Shown here piece by piece: positions 36,711-45,491 of a stretch of DNA of 64,000 nucleotides; within the stretch, counting starts at the first letter, position 1, and each line of letters opens with the position of its first letter. Source of the DNA: Azospirillum sp. TSH100. Lineage in GTDB: Bacteria; Pseudomonadota; Alphaproteobacteria; Azospirillales; Azospirillaceae. Made by a program: the position numbers and the translations under genes. Location: positions 2,446,001 to 2,510,000 of the forward strand of contig NZ_CP039634.1 of NCBI RefSeq assembly GCF_004923295.1, given 5' to 3'. The notes under the pieces are model-generated. The model ran no database searches, had not been told where the DNA came from, and worked only from the letters and a program-made list of their open reading frames with translations.

Positions 36711-37355
36711 TCAGCCCTTGCCGTAGAGGGAAGCGAGATCGGCGGCGCGGCCGCGCACGCCCGACGGCGCTTGCTGGTCATCCGCCAGTTGCTTGTAGAG
36801 CGTGCGCGCCTTCTCGGTATCGCCGACGCGGGCAGCCAGCATCGCCGTCAGCTCGCGCGCCGAAAAGCGCCAGGGGCTGGTGTCGGCGGTCAGCGGCTGC
36901 AGCTTCGCGGTCAGCTGGGCCGGGTCGCCGCCTTCGGCGCGCTGCATCACCGCCAGCAGGGTGGCGAGGTCGCGGTATTGGGCAGGGACCGAGGCGTTGC
37001 CGGCGATGCCGTCATAGACGGTCGCGGCATCAGCAGCCTTGCCCTGCTGGGTCATCAGCGCCGCGGCGTTGAACTGGGCGATCGCGGCGAGGCTGGGATC
37101 GGCGGAGCCGGCGAAGGCGGCCAGCGCATCGATTCCCTTCTCGGGACCCTGGGCGCTCTGCGAGATGGCGGTGACGAGGGCGGCGGTCTGCGCTTGCGTC
37201 TTCTGCGCCTGCCAATGGCGCCAGAAGCTGTAGCCGCCGGTGCCGGCAACGACCAGGACGGCCGCGGCGATCATGGCGCCGCCATACTTCTTGAACAGGT
37301 GCTCCGCGCGGTCCCGGCGCAGATCCTCGTCGACTTCGCGGAAAATATCGCTCAT
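36711..37355 (-). CDS. YfgM-like tetratricopeptide membrane protein
   Basis: A 214-residue inner-membrane protein. The short cytoplasmic N-terminus MSDIFREVDEDLRRDRAEHLFKKYGG precedes a helix (about 27-46, AMIAAAVLVVAGTGGYSFW), then an alanine-rich, TPR-like periplasmic domain. Family members attach to the SecYEG translocon and help pass proteins to periplasmic chaperones. It precedes bamB and der in the order seen in gammaproteobacteria, so the operon is conserved. Confidence 0.88.
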   Translation of the reverse strand: MSDIFREVDEDLRRDRAEHLFKKYGGAMIAAAVLVVAGTGGYSFWRHWQAQKTQAQTAALVTAISQSAQGPEKGIDALAAFAGSADPSLAAIAQFNAAALMTQQGKAADAATVYDGIAGNASVPAQYRDLATLLAVMQRAEGGDPAQLTAKLQPLTADTSPWRFSARELTAMLAARVGDTEKARTLYKQLADDQQAPSGVRGRAADLASLYGKG

Positions 37356-37527
37356 GGCGCTGCGGTGGCGTCCCTGCGGTGGCGGCTTCGCGCACGGCCC
37401 GGATGGCGGCGCGGGTCAGGCGGAACCCTGCCGGCCGGAAAGCCGGACGGATGATTCCACAAGATCAAGAGGGGCGGATAGCATCGGGCAACCCGCGCGG
37501 TCAAGAGGCTGGCTGTTTTTGGGGGTG

Positions 37528-37560
37528 CAAGCCCCCCTCTCCCGCCCCGGGAGAGGGCTT
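37528..37560. repeat. CCCTCTCCC palindrome, single copy
   Basis: CCCCTCTCCCGCCCCGGGAG followed by AGGG; a copy of the family of palindromes between yfgM and the LuxR gene. Confidence 0.75.
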
Positions 37561-37571
37561 TCGCTCGCCCC

Positions 37572-37611
37572 GAAAAGAAAATGGGCCGCGGAGGCGATCC
37601 CCTGCGGCCCA
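37572..37611 (-). terminator. Terminator of the LuxR-type regulator gene
   Basis: The stem TGGGCCGC / GCGGCCCA lies 40 bases after the stop codon. On the minus strand it is followed by TTTTCTTTT. Confidence 0.8.
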
Positions 37612-37653
37612 GTTCCGCGATCCGACGTGCCCCGGATCGAGTCTTCTGTATCG

Positions 37654-38295
37654 TTACGCCGACATGGCGGCGGCGGCGATGACCGCCTGGGTGCGGTTCT
37701 TCACGCCCAGCGACTTGAAGATGGCGGTGACGTGGATCTTCACCGTGCCTTCCGACAGGCCCAGTTCATAGGCGATCTGCTTGTTCGACTTGCCCAGCCG
37801 CAGGCATTCAAGAACCTCGCGCTGACGCTGGGTCAGCCCGTAGCCGGCGTTGCGGTCGGAGATGTCGACGGTGCGGCGGCGGGGGGCGGCGTCCATGCTG
37901 GCGGTCAGGGCACCCGGCGGCAGGTAGATGCCGCCCGAGAACACGAGGTTCAGGGCGCCCATCATCACCTTCACGCTGCTCGACTTCGGGATGTAGCCGG
38001 TGGCGCCATGGTCGAGCGCGCCGCGGATGTCGCCCAGCGCTTCCGACGCGGAGATCACCACCACCGGCACGCCCGGCTGCAGGGCCTGGATCTCGCGCAG
38101 GCCGTCGAAGCCCGGCCAGTTCGGCATATGCAGATCCATCAGGATGATGTCGAAGGTGCCGCCGGCACGGCACTGGTCGAGCACCTCGTCGAAGGTTCCG
38201 GCCTCGACGAAGCCGGCGTCGCCCTGCAACTGTTCAAGCAGACGCCGCAGGCCTTCGCGGAACAGCAGATGGTCGTCCCCGATCAGAATCTTCAT
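37654..38295 (-). CDS. NarL/LuxR-family response regulator
   Basis: A 213-residue two-component regulator. The receiver is intact: KILIGDDHLLFREG (acidic pocket), phosphoacceptor Asp in FDIILMDLHMPNWPG, and GYIPKSSS with the conserved Lys. The C-terminal HTH is LTQRQREVLECLRLGKSNKQIAYELGLSEGTVKIHVTAIFKSLG. ATG at 38295 (MKILIGDD) is preferred; ATG at 38307 would add four residues. No sensor kinase is adjacent. A second, divergent LuxR-type gene lies beyond a 977-base spacer. Confidence 0.92.
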   Translation of the reverse strand: MKILIGDDHLLFREGLRRLLEQLQGDAGFVEAGTFDEVLDQCRAGGTFDIILMDLHMPNWPGFDGLREIQALQPGVPVVVISASEALGDIRGALDHGATGYIPKSSSVKVMMGALNLVFSGGIYLPPGALTASMDAAPRRRTVDISDRNAGYGLTQRQREVLECLRLGKSNKQIAYELGLSEGTVKIHVTAIFKSLGVKNRTQAVIAAAAMSA

Positions 38296-39272
38296 GGTCC
38301 CCGTCATCCTTGCTCGCCGGCCCTTGGCGGTGCCGTCCGCTTTGCGGACGACCACCCGTCAGGGCTGTTGTCGATCTTGCCCGGTGCGCCCCCGCGGCAC
38401 CCGGATCACCGATTTCCCGCCGCCTGGGCGGCTTTATACTGAGGCCGCCCGAGCGGCCTGCTGGCCTATTGGTCTGGCTGGCCCACCCTGCATCGGCCGG
38501 AAGGCTGTCTGCCGTTGTGGGCCTGTCCTTCTCTCCTGTTGAGTATCTGATACCACGATCGGAAGGGGCCCTGTATCCCGACAAGGGCCATAGGTCATTC
38601 GAAGCCGGCTTCTCCCTTCGAGGCACCGTTCGTCATGCCACCGGCAAGAAACGCCTCCGCCTAAGGTCATAGATTCTTCTGCGTCCGCGAATAGAGTGAT
38701 CGCGCGGACCAATCGGATTGCTTGGAACCGAACGGGTTCATTCAAAAAGAGACCGGTTGTCTCCATTAGCGACAGGAATTTTTCTGGAACCTTGCCATCT
38801 TTGCGGCGTTCGTCAGGAAGAAAGGCGGCCAATCCCGATTCGGGCGCGAAAGAGAGAGGGAGAAAGCCGTTTCGAGACCGAAAGGATAGTCCTGAAGGAT
38901 GCCTGTACCAACGCGCATTCCCGTGTGACCCGGCCAGCACACATCATTCCATAGGTGTTACCGTTTCGAAACCTGAGGCGACCAACAAGGAGACGGAAAG
39001 CGATCTTGGCTGATCATCCATCGCCTGATTTACGCCGGGCGCCGATCATTTCTAAATCACGCGGTGCGAGCAGGACTCCCCCATCCCCTGACCGGGAGGG
39101 AGGCTGCGGTCCACAGGGCAATATTTCCCATCCCCGCGATATTCACCAACGACGTGCCCCAATCCATGACGTGCCTGGGCCAACCGGCCGGTTCCTCCTC
39201 AACCCCCAGACGCAGGCGGCGATGCCCCCAGCCGGGCCGGCCGTGGATGCCTCCTCCAGACAGAGCTGACCC
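38296..39272. other. Long non-coding spacer between two divergent LuxR-type regulators
   Basis: No frame here has convincing codon usage or known motifs. GC is lower than in flanking genes. An inverted repeat GAACC-GAACG-GGTTC sits at 38725-38739. Homopolymer-like AAAAAG and TTTTTC stretches around 38740-38785 could be promoter DNA. Regulatory content for both neighbours is likely, but unproven. Confidence 0.5.
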
Positions 39273-40010
39273 ATGCACACACACCATGAGTACGCCCATG
39301 AGAAAGCATCTCACCAGACCCGCAACGCGGTGACTCCCATGCATGTCTGCCTGATCCTCGACAACAACGCGCTGACCGAGAACGTGGTGCAGCAGCTCGA
39401 CCGCGGCGGCCGCCACCGGGTCACGGTTCTGCACGACATCGGGGAACTGACGCAGAGCGCGCTGACGCCGGATGCGATCCTGATCGGGCTGCAACAGTTC
39501 ACCGCCCTGCGCGAGAACGAACCGATGGTCTATCTGCGGCTGTCGCGCCGCTCGCGGATCGTCGTCGTGCTGTCGTCGCGCGAGCTGCTGGACGCCGCCC
39601 ATATCCTGGCCTTCGCCGACGCCTGGGTGTTCGAGGACCTGAACGTCGACCGCATCAACGAGCTGCTCGACCTGGGGCTGGAAGGCCATTGCCTGATGCC
39701 CAAGCAATTCCTGTCGCGGCTGGGCGTCGACGAAATCCGGCTGACGCTGCTGCCGCGCCTGTCGGACCCGGAGTTCGAGACGCTGCGCCTGCTGGGCGAA
39801 GGCATGAACAACCGGACCATCGCCAACGCGCTGGACCTGTCGGAAGCGGTCATCAAGTCGATGGTGCGCAGCGTGCTGTCCAAGCTGCATTTCCGCAACC
39901 GCACGGAGGCCGGCGTCTTCGCCGCCCGGCAGCAGGGCGCCCTGGAACCGGCGCGGACCGGCATGACCCCGCCGCATGTCCATGCCGCCGTCCGCCGGGC
40001 CGGGGCCTGA
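39273..40010 (+). CDS. LuxR-type transcriptional regulator with degenerate receiver domain
   Basis: A 245-residue protein. The C-terminal HTH is clear: LSDPEFETLRLLGEGMNNRTIANALDLSEAVIKSMVRSVLSKLHFRNRTEA. The N-terminal domain has the receiver fold (VCLILDNNALTENVVQQL; RIVVVLSSRELL), but the phosphoacceptor strand PDAILIGLQQF carries Gly where Asp is expected, and the strand-5 Lys is replaced (AWVFEDL). It therefore cannot be activated by ordinary phosphorylation. The start is uncertain: ATG at 39273 or 39339 (MHVCLIL). It is divergent from the intact regulator at 37654. Confidence 0.85.
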   Translation: MHTHHEYAHEKASHQTRNAVTPMHVCLILDNNALTENVVQQLDRGGRHRVTVLHDIGELTQSALTPDAILIGLQQFTALRENEPMVYLRLSRRSRIVVVLSSRELLDAAHILAFADAWVFEDLNVDRINELLDLGLEGHCLMPKQFLSRLGVDEIRLTLLPRLSDPEFETLRLLGEGMNNRTIANALDLSEAVIKSMVRSVLSKLHFRNRTEAGVFAARQQGALEPARTGMTPPHVHAAVRRAGA

Positions 40011-40031
40011 CCCGGCCGAACGGGAACCGGA

Positions 40032-42032
40032 TCAGGCCGTCAGGCGGCGACCGGCCATCGCCTCTTCAAAACGGTCGAAGCGGGCGTCGAAGGCCGGCCG
40101 GTCGATCTCGGCCAGCCGGAAGCGGACGCGCACCACCCCCTCCTCTCGGTTCAAAAGCTCGAAGGGCAAGGCGACGCCCAGGCCGTCGAACAGGAGGGTG
40201 CCGCGGGCGCCGACCCTGTCGGCCTCGCCCAGCGCCGCGCCGTGGCGCGATATGTCCAGCAGCCGCACCGTCACGCGGCCCTCCGGCCCCTCCACCGTAC
40301 AGGGCGCCTCGACGCGGTAGCGCGGCACGCTGCGGCGGTCGACGTCCTCGGTCGCCGTGCGCACGGCGCGGACCAGCACATGCATCAGCTCGTCGATGCT
40401 GTGGGTCACCTCCGACGCGCCGGCGCGCAGCTCGTCGGCCCGCTCCTCCGTCACCTGGGCCTCGCGCGACACCTCGTCGATGCGGGTCGACACGTCGGTG
40501 GCCGCACCGGCGGTCTGGGCGACGTTGCGCGAGATCTCCTGGGTCGCCGACGCCTGCTGCTCCACCGCGGCGGCGACCGTGCCGGAAATGGCGTCGATCT
40601 CGCCGATGGTGCGGCTGATGTCGCGCACCTCCGCCACGCTGCGGGCGGTGACGGTCTGGATCTCCGCGATCAGGCGCGAAATCTCCTCGGTCGAGCGCGA
40701 GGTCTGGTTGGCAAGGTTCTTCACCTCCCCCGCCACCACGGCGAAGCCCTTGCCGGCCTCCCCTGCCCGCGCCGCTTCGATGGTGGCGTTCAACGCCAGC
40801 AGGTTGGTTTGCGCTGCGATGCCCTGGATCAGCTCGGCCACGTCGCCGATGCGGCTGACCGCCGAGGACAGCGATTCGATGGTGCTCTCGGTCCGGTTGC
40901 TGGCGGCGACGGCGGCGCGGGTGACGCCAGCGGCATGGCCGACCTGATTGCCGATCTCCTCGATGGAGGCGGAAAGCTGCTCGGCGGCCGAGGCCACCGC
41001 CTGGGCATTGCTGAGCGCCTGGGCCGCGGCGGCGGCGACGTTCTGGGCGTTGGAGCCGACCAGCCCGGCCGATTTCGCCATGGCGCCGGCGTTGCGGTCC
41101 ATGTCCTGCGTGCGGGCGGCCACCCGTTCGACGGCGCCCCGGCTTTCCTGCTCCACGGTGTCGGCCATCGATTGCAGGGCCTTGCGCTTCTGCGCCTCGC
41201 CCTGGATGCGCTGATGCTCCTGCTCGGCGCGCAGGCGCTCCGCCTCGGCCATGCCATCGCGGAAGACCAGCACGGAGCGCGACATGGCGCCGATCTCGTC
41301 GAGCCGGTTGGCGCCCGCCACGTTGGCGGTCAGGTCGCCCGACGACAGCGCGGTCATCACATGGCTGAGCTGGCCCAGCGGACGCAGCAGCCGGCGCGAC
41401 ACCAGATAGCCGGGAACGGCAAGCACGACGGCGCACAGCACCACCAGCATGGTGGCGAAGCGCATGCTGTCGTCGAAGGTCTTGAACACCTCCGCCTTCT
41501 TGATGCCGACATAGAGGATGCCGATGGTGTTGCCCGACGCATCCTTGATCGGGTCATAGGCTGCGTAATAGGGCTCGCCCAGGATCTCGACCATGCCGCG
41601 GAAGGGGGTGCCGCGGCGCAGCACCGAGTCATAGGCCGGTCCCTGCGCCAGCGTGGTGCCGACCGCACGGCTGCCGTCTGCGGTGGTGACGTTGGTGGCG
41701 ATGCGGCGGTCGCCCAGGAACAGGGTGGCGGTGCCCCCGGTGATGCGCTTGATCTTGTCGACCACCAGATTGTTGTCGTTCATCACGACGCCGTCCAGCA
41801 ACAGCTTCCCATCGGCGACGGAGAAGCGGCCGCCGCGCTCCTGCAGCGACGACCAGGCGATGTCCATGCTGAGACGCTGCATCTCGATCGCCTGCCGTTC
41901 CAGATCGCGGACGATCACCTGACCGATCGCGAAGAGGATCGCGGTGCTGAGAACCAGCATGCCGAAGAGGTTCAACAGGGTGACCTTCGTGGAAATCGAA
42001 AGCCGGCCGACGAAGGAGCGCAGGGCGTCCAT
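40032..42032 (-). CDS. Methyl-accepting chemotaxis protein with Cache-type sensor and C-terminal PilZ domain
   Basis: A 666-residue chemoreceptor. A first membrane helix (about 18-38, [24 protein letters not shown]), a periplasmic single Cache-like domain (about 40-185, [21 protein letters not shown] and [23 protein letters not shown]), a second helix (about 196-216), HAMP, and the methyl-accepting signalling domain (hairpin tip [38 protein letters not shown]). The last about 100 residues form PilZ ([13 protein letters not shown] and [11 protein letters not shown]), which binds c-di-GMP. Start choice is ATG 42032 (MDALRSF); 42041 and 42056 are also possible. The ligand is unknown. Confidence 0.93.
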   Translation of the reverse strand: MDALRSFVGRLSISTKVTLLNLFGMLVLSTAILFAIGQVIVRDLERQAIEMQRLSMDIAWSSLQERGGRFSVADGKLLLDGVVMNDNNLVVDKIKRITGGTATLFLGDRRIATNVTTADGSRAVGTTLAQGPAYDSVLRRGTPFRGMVEILGEPYYAAYDPIKDASGNTIGILYVGIKKAEVFKTFDDSMRFATMLVVLCAVVLAVPGYLVSRRLLRPLGQLSHVMTALSSGDLTANVAGANRLDEIGAMSRSVLVFRDGMAEAERLRAEQEHQRIQGEAQKRKALQSMADTVEQESRGAVERVAARTQDMDRNAGAMAKSAGLVGSNAQNVAAAAAQALSNAQAVASAAEQLSASIEEIGNQVGHAAGVTRAAVAASNRTESTIESLSSAVSRIGDVAELIQGIAAQTNLLALNATIEAARAGEAGKGFAVVAGEVKNLANQTSRSTEEISRLIAEIQTVTARSVAEVRDISRTIGEIDAISGTVAAAVEQQASATQEISRNVAQTAGAATDVSTRIDEVSREAQVTEERADELRAGASEVTHSIDELMHVLVRAVRTATEDVDRRSVPRYRVEAPCTVEGPEGRVTVRLLDISRHGAALGEADRVGARGTLLFDGLGVALPFELLNREEGVVRVRFRLAEIDRPAFDARFDRFEEAMAGRRLTA

Positions 42033-42241
42033 GGGTGCCATCCACCAGAGAAACATGTTGCAGATGCGAGATCACTGTCGCGCCGCACTATGCCATCCTG
42101 GTTTAGACTGCATTCATTTAAAATACTCACGACCCCTGCGGCAACTTGTCGCCTTACGATCGCCGCATCATTCAACCCTGAAGGGATGTTTTTGAATGAC
42201 TTTATGATGGCAAGTTCGTTTGATTCTTTCACATCGACTTG

Positions 42242-42577
42242 TCAGAAAAGACGCGCCCCATCCGGCACGGCCTGATCCGGCCCGACCAGCACCACGGCGC
42301 CCTCGGCGTCGGGCAGCCCCAGGCACAGAACCTCGCTGGTGAAGGGACCGATGCGCTTGGGCGGGAAGTTCACCACCGCCAGCACCTGACGGCCGACCAG
42401 CGCGTCGGCGGCATAGTGGCCGGTGATCTGGGCGGAGCTGCGCTTTGTGCCGATCTCGCCACCGAAATCGATGGTCAGCTTGTAGGCCGGCTTGCGCGCT
42501 TCCGGGAAGGCTTCGACGGCGCGGATGGTGCCGACGCGGATGTCGACCTTGGCGAAATCGTCGTAGGAGATGGTCAT
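42242..42577 (-). CDS. csaA: CsaA-type tRNA-binding domain protein
   Basis: A 111-residue protein consisting of a tRNA-binding OB fold like the C-terminus of methionyl-tRNA synthetase. The segments are YDDFAKVDIRVGTIRAVEAFPEARKPAYKLTIDFG and GRQVLAVVNFPPKRIGPFTSEVLCLGLPD. Family members act as secretion chaperones or tRNA-binding proteins. ATG at 42577 starts the conserved part (MTISYDDF). Confidence 0.92.
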   Translation of the reverse strand: MTISYDDFAKVDIRVGTIRAVEAFPEARKPAYKLTIDFGGEIGTKRSSAQITGHYAADALVGRQVLAVVNFPPKRIGPFTSEVLCLGLPDAEGAVVLVGPDQAVPDGARLF

Positions 42578-42669
42578 GACCGATCCGATGCGGTTCTTGC
42601 GGGCGGCGCCAGGGTAGCGCGGCGGAGCGGGCATCGGAACCGGGAAGAGCGGCCGGTCACCGCAAACGG

Positions 42670-42700
42670 AAAAAGGGGCCGCCGGATGGCGACCCCTCTC
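42670..42700 (-). terminator. Phasin terminator
   Basis: The stem GGGGCCGCC / GGCGACCCC (one mismatch) with loop GGAT is followed on the minus strand by TTTTT (AAAAA at 42670-42674). Confidence 0.8.
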
Positions 42701-42728
42701 TTCAACTCTTCCGGCGGACCGGAGAGGA

Positions 42729-43163
42729 TCAGGCCTTCGCCTTGGCGATGGCGGCCTTGACCTCGTCCAGGCTGTCCGACACGCGCTTGGTCAGGATCTC
42801 GGCGGCCTCGGTGTTCGACTTGGCGATCATCTCGCTCAGCTCGCGGATGTTCGACAGCGACTTCTCGAAGGCGGCCTTGACCAGATCGGCCTGCTTGGCG
42901 GCCTTCTCTTCCGGGGTGCCGGCGGCCGTCAGTTCACCGACGGCGCGGTTCACGTCCTCGGCGACGGTGCGCAGCACCTCGGCCTGACGGCGGACGATGG
43001 CCTGGAAGCCCTCGAAGGCGAGCTGGTTGGCGGCGGTCACCGCCTCGATGTTGCGACGCTGGCTGGCGATGATGGACTCGACGTCCACACCCGGAACCTT
43101 CAGGTCGCCCATCAGCTTGGACGGATCGAATTCGAGGAAGGGGTTACCGCTGATCTTGGCCAT
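42729..43163 (-). CDS. Phasin family protein
   Basis: A 144-residue, mostly helical polyhydroxyalkanoate-granule-associated protein. The sequence NPFLEFDPSKLMGDLKVPGVDVESIIASQRRNIEAVTAANQLAFEGFQAIVRRQAEVLR is typical of phasin_2 proteins of alphaproteobacteria, and the alanine/lysine-rich C-terminus (ILTKRVSDSLDEVKAAIAKAKA) fits. It covers carbon-storage granules and controls their number and size. ATG at 43163 follows GATGAGAA. A well-formed promoter flanked by PhaR-like dyads precedes it. Confidence 0.94.
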   Translation of the reverse strand: MAKISGNPFLEFDPSKLMGDLKVPGVDVESIIASQRRNIEAVTAANQLAFEGFQAIVRRQAEVLRTVAEDVNRAVGELTAAGTPEEKAAKQADLVKAAFEKSLSNIRELSEMIAKSNTEAAEILTKRVSDSLDEVKAAIAKAKA

Positions 43164-43211
43164 GTTTCTCATCCCAGCATCGGTGTTTGCTGCCCGCATC
43201 GAAATCCGGGC

Positions 43212-43228
43212 ATGTTGCGTCGCAACAT
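43212..43228. promoter_or_regulatory. PhaR-like operator, site 1 (phasin)
   Basis: A 17-base palindrome ATGTTGCG-T-CGCAACAT containing TTGC-N3-GCAA, between +5 and +21 of the predicted phasin transcript. It fits the PhaR pattern TGC-N3-GCA. Confidence 0.55.
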
Positions 43229-43239
43229 TACAGAAGCCG

Positions 43240-43268
43240 ACTATGCAGAGTGCCGAAAAGTTAGTCAA
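43240..43268 (-). promoter_or_regulatory. Predicted phasin promoter
   Basis: On the minus strand TTGACT, a 17-base spacer, CATAGT. The start would be near 43233, about 70 bases before the ATG. Confidence 0.5.
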
Positions 43269-43277
43269 TCCGGTTTT

Positions 43278-43288
43278 TTGCGCCGCAG
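43278..43288. promoter_or_regulatory. PhaR-like operator, site 2 (phasin)
   Basis: TTGC-GCC-GCAG, nine bases upstream of the -35 box. Together with site 1 it brackets the promoter. Confidence 0.4.
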
Positions 43289-43336
43289 CATAACCTTGAC
43301 GGGAAAAACCGCCGGCCGCGGAACGCCTGCACGTCG

Positions 43337-44035
43337 CTAAATGCCTGATGCCATGGACTCTGTTCCCGACGACCTGCCGAGCGGACCGCGCCGCCGGGTC
43401 CAGCGGCAGAAGGTCGCGCCCCAGCGCTCCGCCCCGCGCAACGCGTTGTCCAGCGCCGCCATGGTGCGTGACAGATCCTCGGTGTCGTCGTTCAGGAACA
43501 CCCGCATCACCCGGGCATGCACGGCGCCGAGGCCGGCGACCAGAGCCGCGCCGCCGCGCTGGTCGGGATCGATGCCGGCGGCGCGCAGCATCCAGGCCAT
43601 GGAGCGGCCGAAGGCGCAGGAAAAGCCCAGCGCACCGGCCGGATCAGCCGGCAGATCGCGCACCACCGACCGCAGGCCGTCGCGGAAGGGGCGCAGCGCA
43701 TCGAAGCGGCGCATCATCACGTCGAACAGCCGGTCGCGCGCCGATTCGCTGGGGTCGATGGGCGTGCTGCCGGCCAGGACGGTGGCGTCGGCGACGCGCG
43801 ATACCGCCGCCAGCAGCCCGGCGCGCCCGCGATAGCGGTGATGGAAACGCGACAGCGGAATGCCGGCCCGCTGCGCGACCTCCAGCAGACCGACATTGCG
43901 CCAGCCCTTCTCGGCCGCCAGCCCCATCGCCGCCGCCGCGACGGCGCGGTCGAGGGAGTCGGGGTCCGCCGGATCAACTGTTGGGTCGGAGCGGAAGCTG
44001 TTGTCTTCAGGCTTGTCGGACGACATGTCGGACAT
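43337..44035 (-). CDS. TetR-family transcriptional regulator
   Basis: A 232-residue protein. The N-terminal HTH is AAAAMGLAAEKGWRNVGLLEVAQRAGIPLSRFHHRYRGRAGLLAAVSRV (about 34-80), with a divergent recognition helix. The C-terminal ligand-binding half is helical. GGAGGTGGTGCA precedes the ATG at 44035. It lies upstream of the phasin gene on the same strand, 173 bases away, and may act on it or on an unlinked target. Confidence 0.88.
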   Translation of the reverse strand: MSDMSSDKPEDNSFRSDPTVDPADPDSLDRAVAAAAMGLAAEKGWRNVGLLEVAQRAGIPLSRFHHRYRGRAGLLAAVSRVADATVLAGSTPIDPSESARDRLFDVMMRRFDALRPFRDGLRSVVRDLPADPAGALGFSCAFGRSMAWMLRAAGIDPDQRGGAALVAGLGAVHARVMRVFLNDDTEDLSRTMAALDNALRGAERWGATFCRWTRRRGPLGRSSGTESMASGI

Positions 44036-44113
44036 TGCACCACCTCCAGGCGACAGGGATCGCCTGATAAGGTGGTGTGCGCAGTGGCGAACGTCACCCG
44101 TCCAACCGTGCAA

Positions 44114-44596
44114 TCATCCCTTGCGGACGGTCTCCACCCGGCCGCCGGTCATGCTGACCAGATCGGCGGGGGTGAGGCGGAAGACGGCATTGGGGGTGCC
44201 GGCGGCGGCCCAGATGGTCTCCAGCCGCAGCAGGTCGTCGTCGATCAGCACCAGAGGCGGGACGGCGTGGCCGATGGGCGGGACACCGCCGATGGCAAAG
44301 CCGGTCGCATCGCGAACGAACTCCGGGTCGGCCCGCTCGATCTTCTCGCCGATCAGACGGCCGACCGCCTTCTCGTCCACCCGATTGGCGCCGCTGGCGA
44401 CGACCAGCACCGGGCGGCCGCTCTCCCTGGTGCGGAAGATCAGCGACTTGGCGATCTGCGCCACGTCGCAGCCGATGGCGGTGGCGGCATCCTCCGACGT
44501 GCGGGTGCTGCCTTCATGCTCCACCACGCGGTGGCCGAGGCCGATGTCGTCCAGCAGGGCCTGGACGCGGGCGGCGGAGGGGCTGAGCGCCGTCAT
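44114..44596 (-). CDS. YbaK/ProX-like aminoacyl-tRNA deacylase
   Basis: A 160-residue editing protein that hydrolyses mischarged aminoacyl-tRNA (Cys- or Ala-tRNAPro in relatives). Family motifs are GCDVAQIAKSLIFRT and ANRVDEKAVGRLIGEKIERADPEFVRDATGFAIGGVPPIGH, with the catalytic Lys in AKSLIF. It is followed by the TetR gene and preceded by proC, 19 bases apart. Confidence 0.93.
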   Translation of the reverse strand: MTALSPSAARVQALLDDIGLGHRVVEHEGSTRTSEDAATAIGCDVAQIAKSLIFRTRESGRPVLVVASGANRVDEKAVGRLIGEKIERADPEFVRDATGFAIGGVPPIGHAVPPLVLIDDDLLRLETIWAAAGTPNAVFRLTPADLVSMTGGRVETVRKG

Positions 44597-44615
44597 GCTG
44601 CGCGTCCCGCCCCCG

Positions 44616-45440
44616 TCAGCCGGCCAACTCGCGCGAGCGCCGGGCGGCGGCGGCGATGGCGGCGGTCATCACCGGCTGCATGCCCTCCGGCGCCATCAGC
44701 ACCTCAAGCGCCGCCTGGGTGGTGCCGTTGGGGCTGGTCACCGCCTTGCGCAGGTCGGCGGCCTGCTGCTGCGGCGAGGCGTCGAGGAGCGCGCCGGCAC
44801 CGGACACGGTGGCGCGGGCCAGCCGCATCGCCAGATCGGCGGGCAGGCCGGCGGCCTCGCCAGCCTTGGCCATCGCCTCCACCAGGAAGAACACGTAAGC
44901 CGGGCCGCTGCCCGACACGGCGGTGACGGGATCGAGCAGCCCCTCGTCCTCCACCCAGGCGACGTCGCCGACGGCGCGCAGCAGGCGGTCGGACAGGTCG
45001 CGCTGGCCGGCGCTGACGCGGGCGTTGGGCACGGCGACGGTCATGCCGCGGCCGATGGCGGCCGGGGTGTTTGGCATCGAGCGCACGACGACCGCCCCCT
45101 CGCCCAGCAGCCGCTCGAAATAGGCGATGGTCTTGCCGGCGGCGATCGACAGGAAGACGGTGCCGGGACGGACCAGGGCGCGGTAGGACGGCAGCGCCTC
45201 CTCCATCACCTGGGGCTTCACCGCCAGCACGATCACGTCGGGGACAAAGCCGTCCGGCAGGGCGTCGGCACCGGAGGCCAGCGTGACGCGGGCGTCGCTC
45301 GCCACCGATTGCGGCAGGCCGGCGCGGTCGACCACCACGACGCGGGACGCGATCCCGGCGGCGAGCCAGCCGTCCAGCATCGCCCCGCCCATCTTCCCGC
45401 AACCGACCAGCAGCAGCGACGCACCCGATTCCACCGTCAT
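44616..45440 (-). CDS. proC: Pyrroline-5-carboxylate reductase ProC
   Basis: Reduces 1-pyrroline-5-carboxylate to proline. The product is 274 residues. The dinucleotide-binding motif is LLLVGCGKMGGAMLDGW, the middle VRSMPNTPAAIGRGMT, and the C-terminal signature SGSGPAYVFFLVEAMAKAGEAAGL followed by SPNGTTQAALEVL. ATG at 45440 follows GGGGAAGG; the frame starts at a GTG 18 bases earlier. Confidence 0.96.
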   Translation of the reverse strand: MTVESGASLLLVGCGKMGGAMLDGWLAAGIASRVVVVDRAGLPQSVASDARVTLASGADALPDGFVPDVIVLAVKPQVMEEALPSYRALVRPGTVFLSIAAGKTIAYFERLLGEGAVVVRSMPNTPAAIGRGMTVAVPNARVSAGQRDLSDRLLRAVGDVAWVEDEGLLDPVTAVSGSGPAYVFFLVEAMAKAGEAAGLPADLAMRLARATVSGAGALLDASPQQQAADLRKAVTSPNGTTQAALEVLMAPEGMQPVMTAAIAAAARRSRELAG

Positions 45441-45491
45441 GACCGTGACCTTCCCCACTATCCTGGCCCCTTCGCCCTGGCTTCTTGTGTC

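Noticed and set aside
38434..38940. Open frame of 168 codons in the spacer between LuxR-type genes
   Set aside because: No motif, poor codon bias and no ribosome binding site; treated as non-coding.
41972..42232. Minus-strand frame MKESNELAIIKSFKNIPS upstream of the chemoreceptor
   Set aside because: Runs into the receptor in another frame and has no family match; the TCATTCAA / TTGAATGA dyad (42168-42199) there is more likely regulatory.
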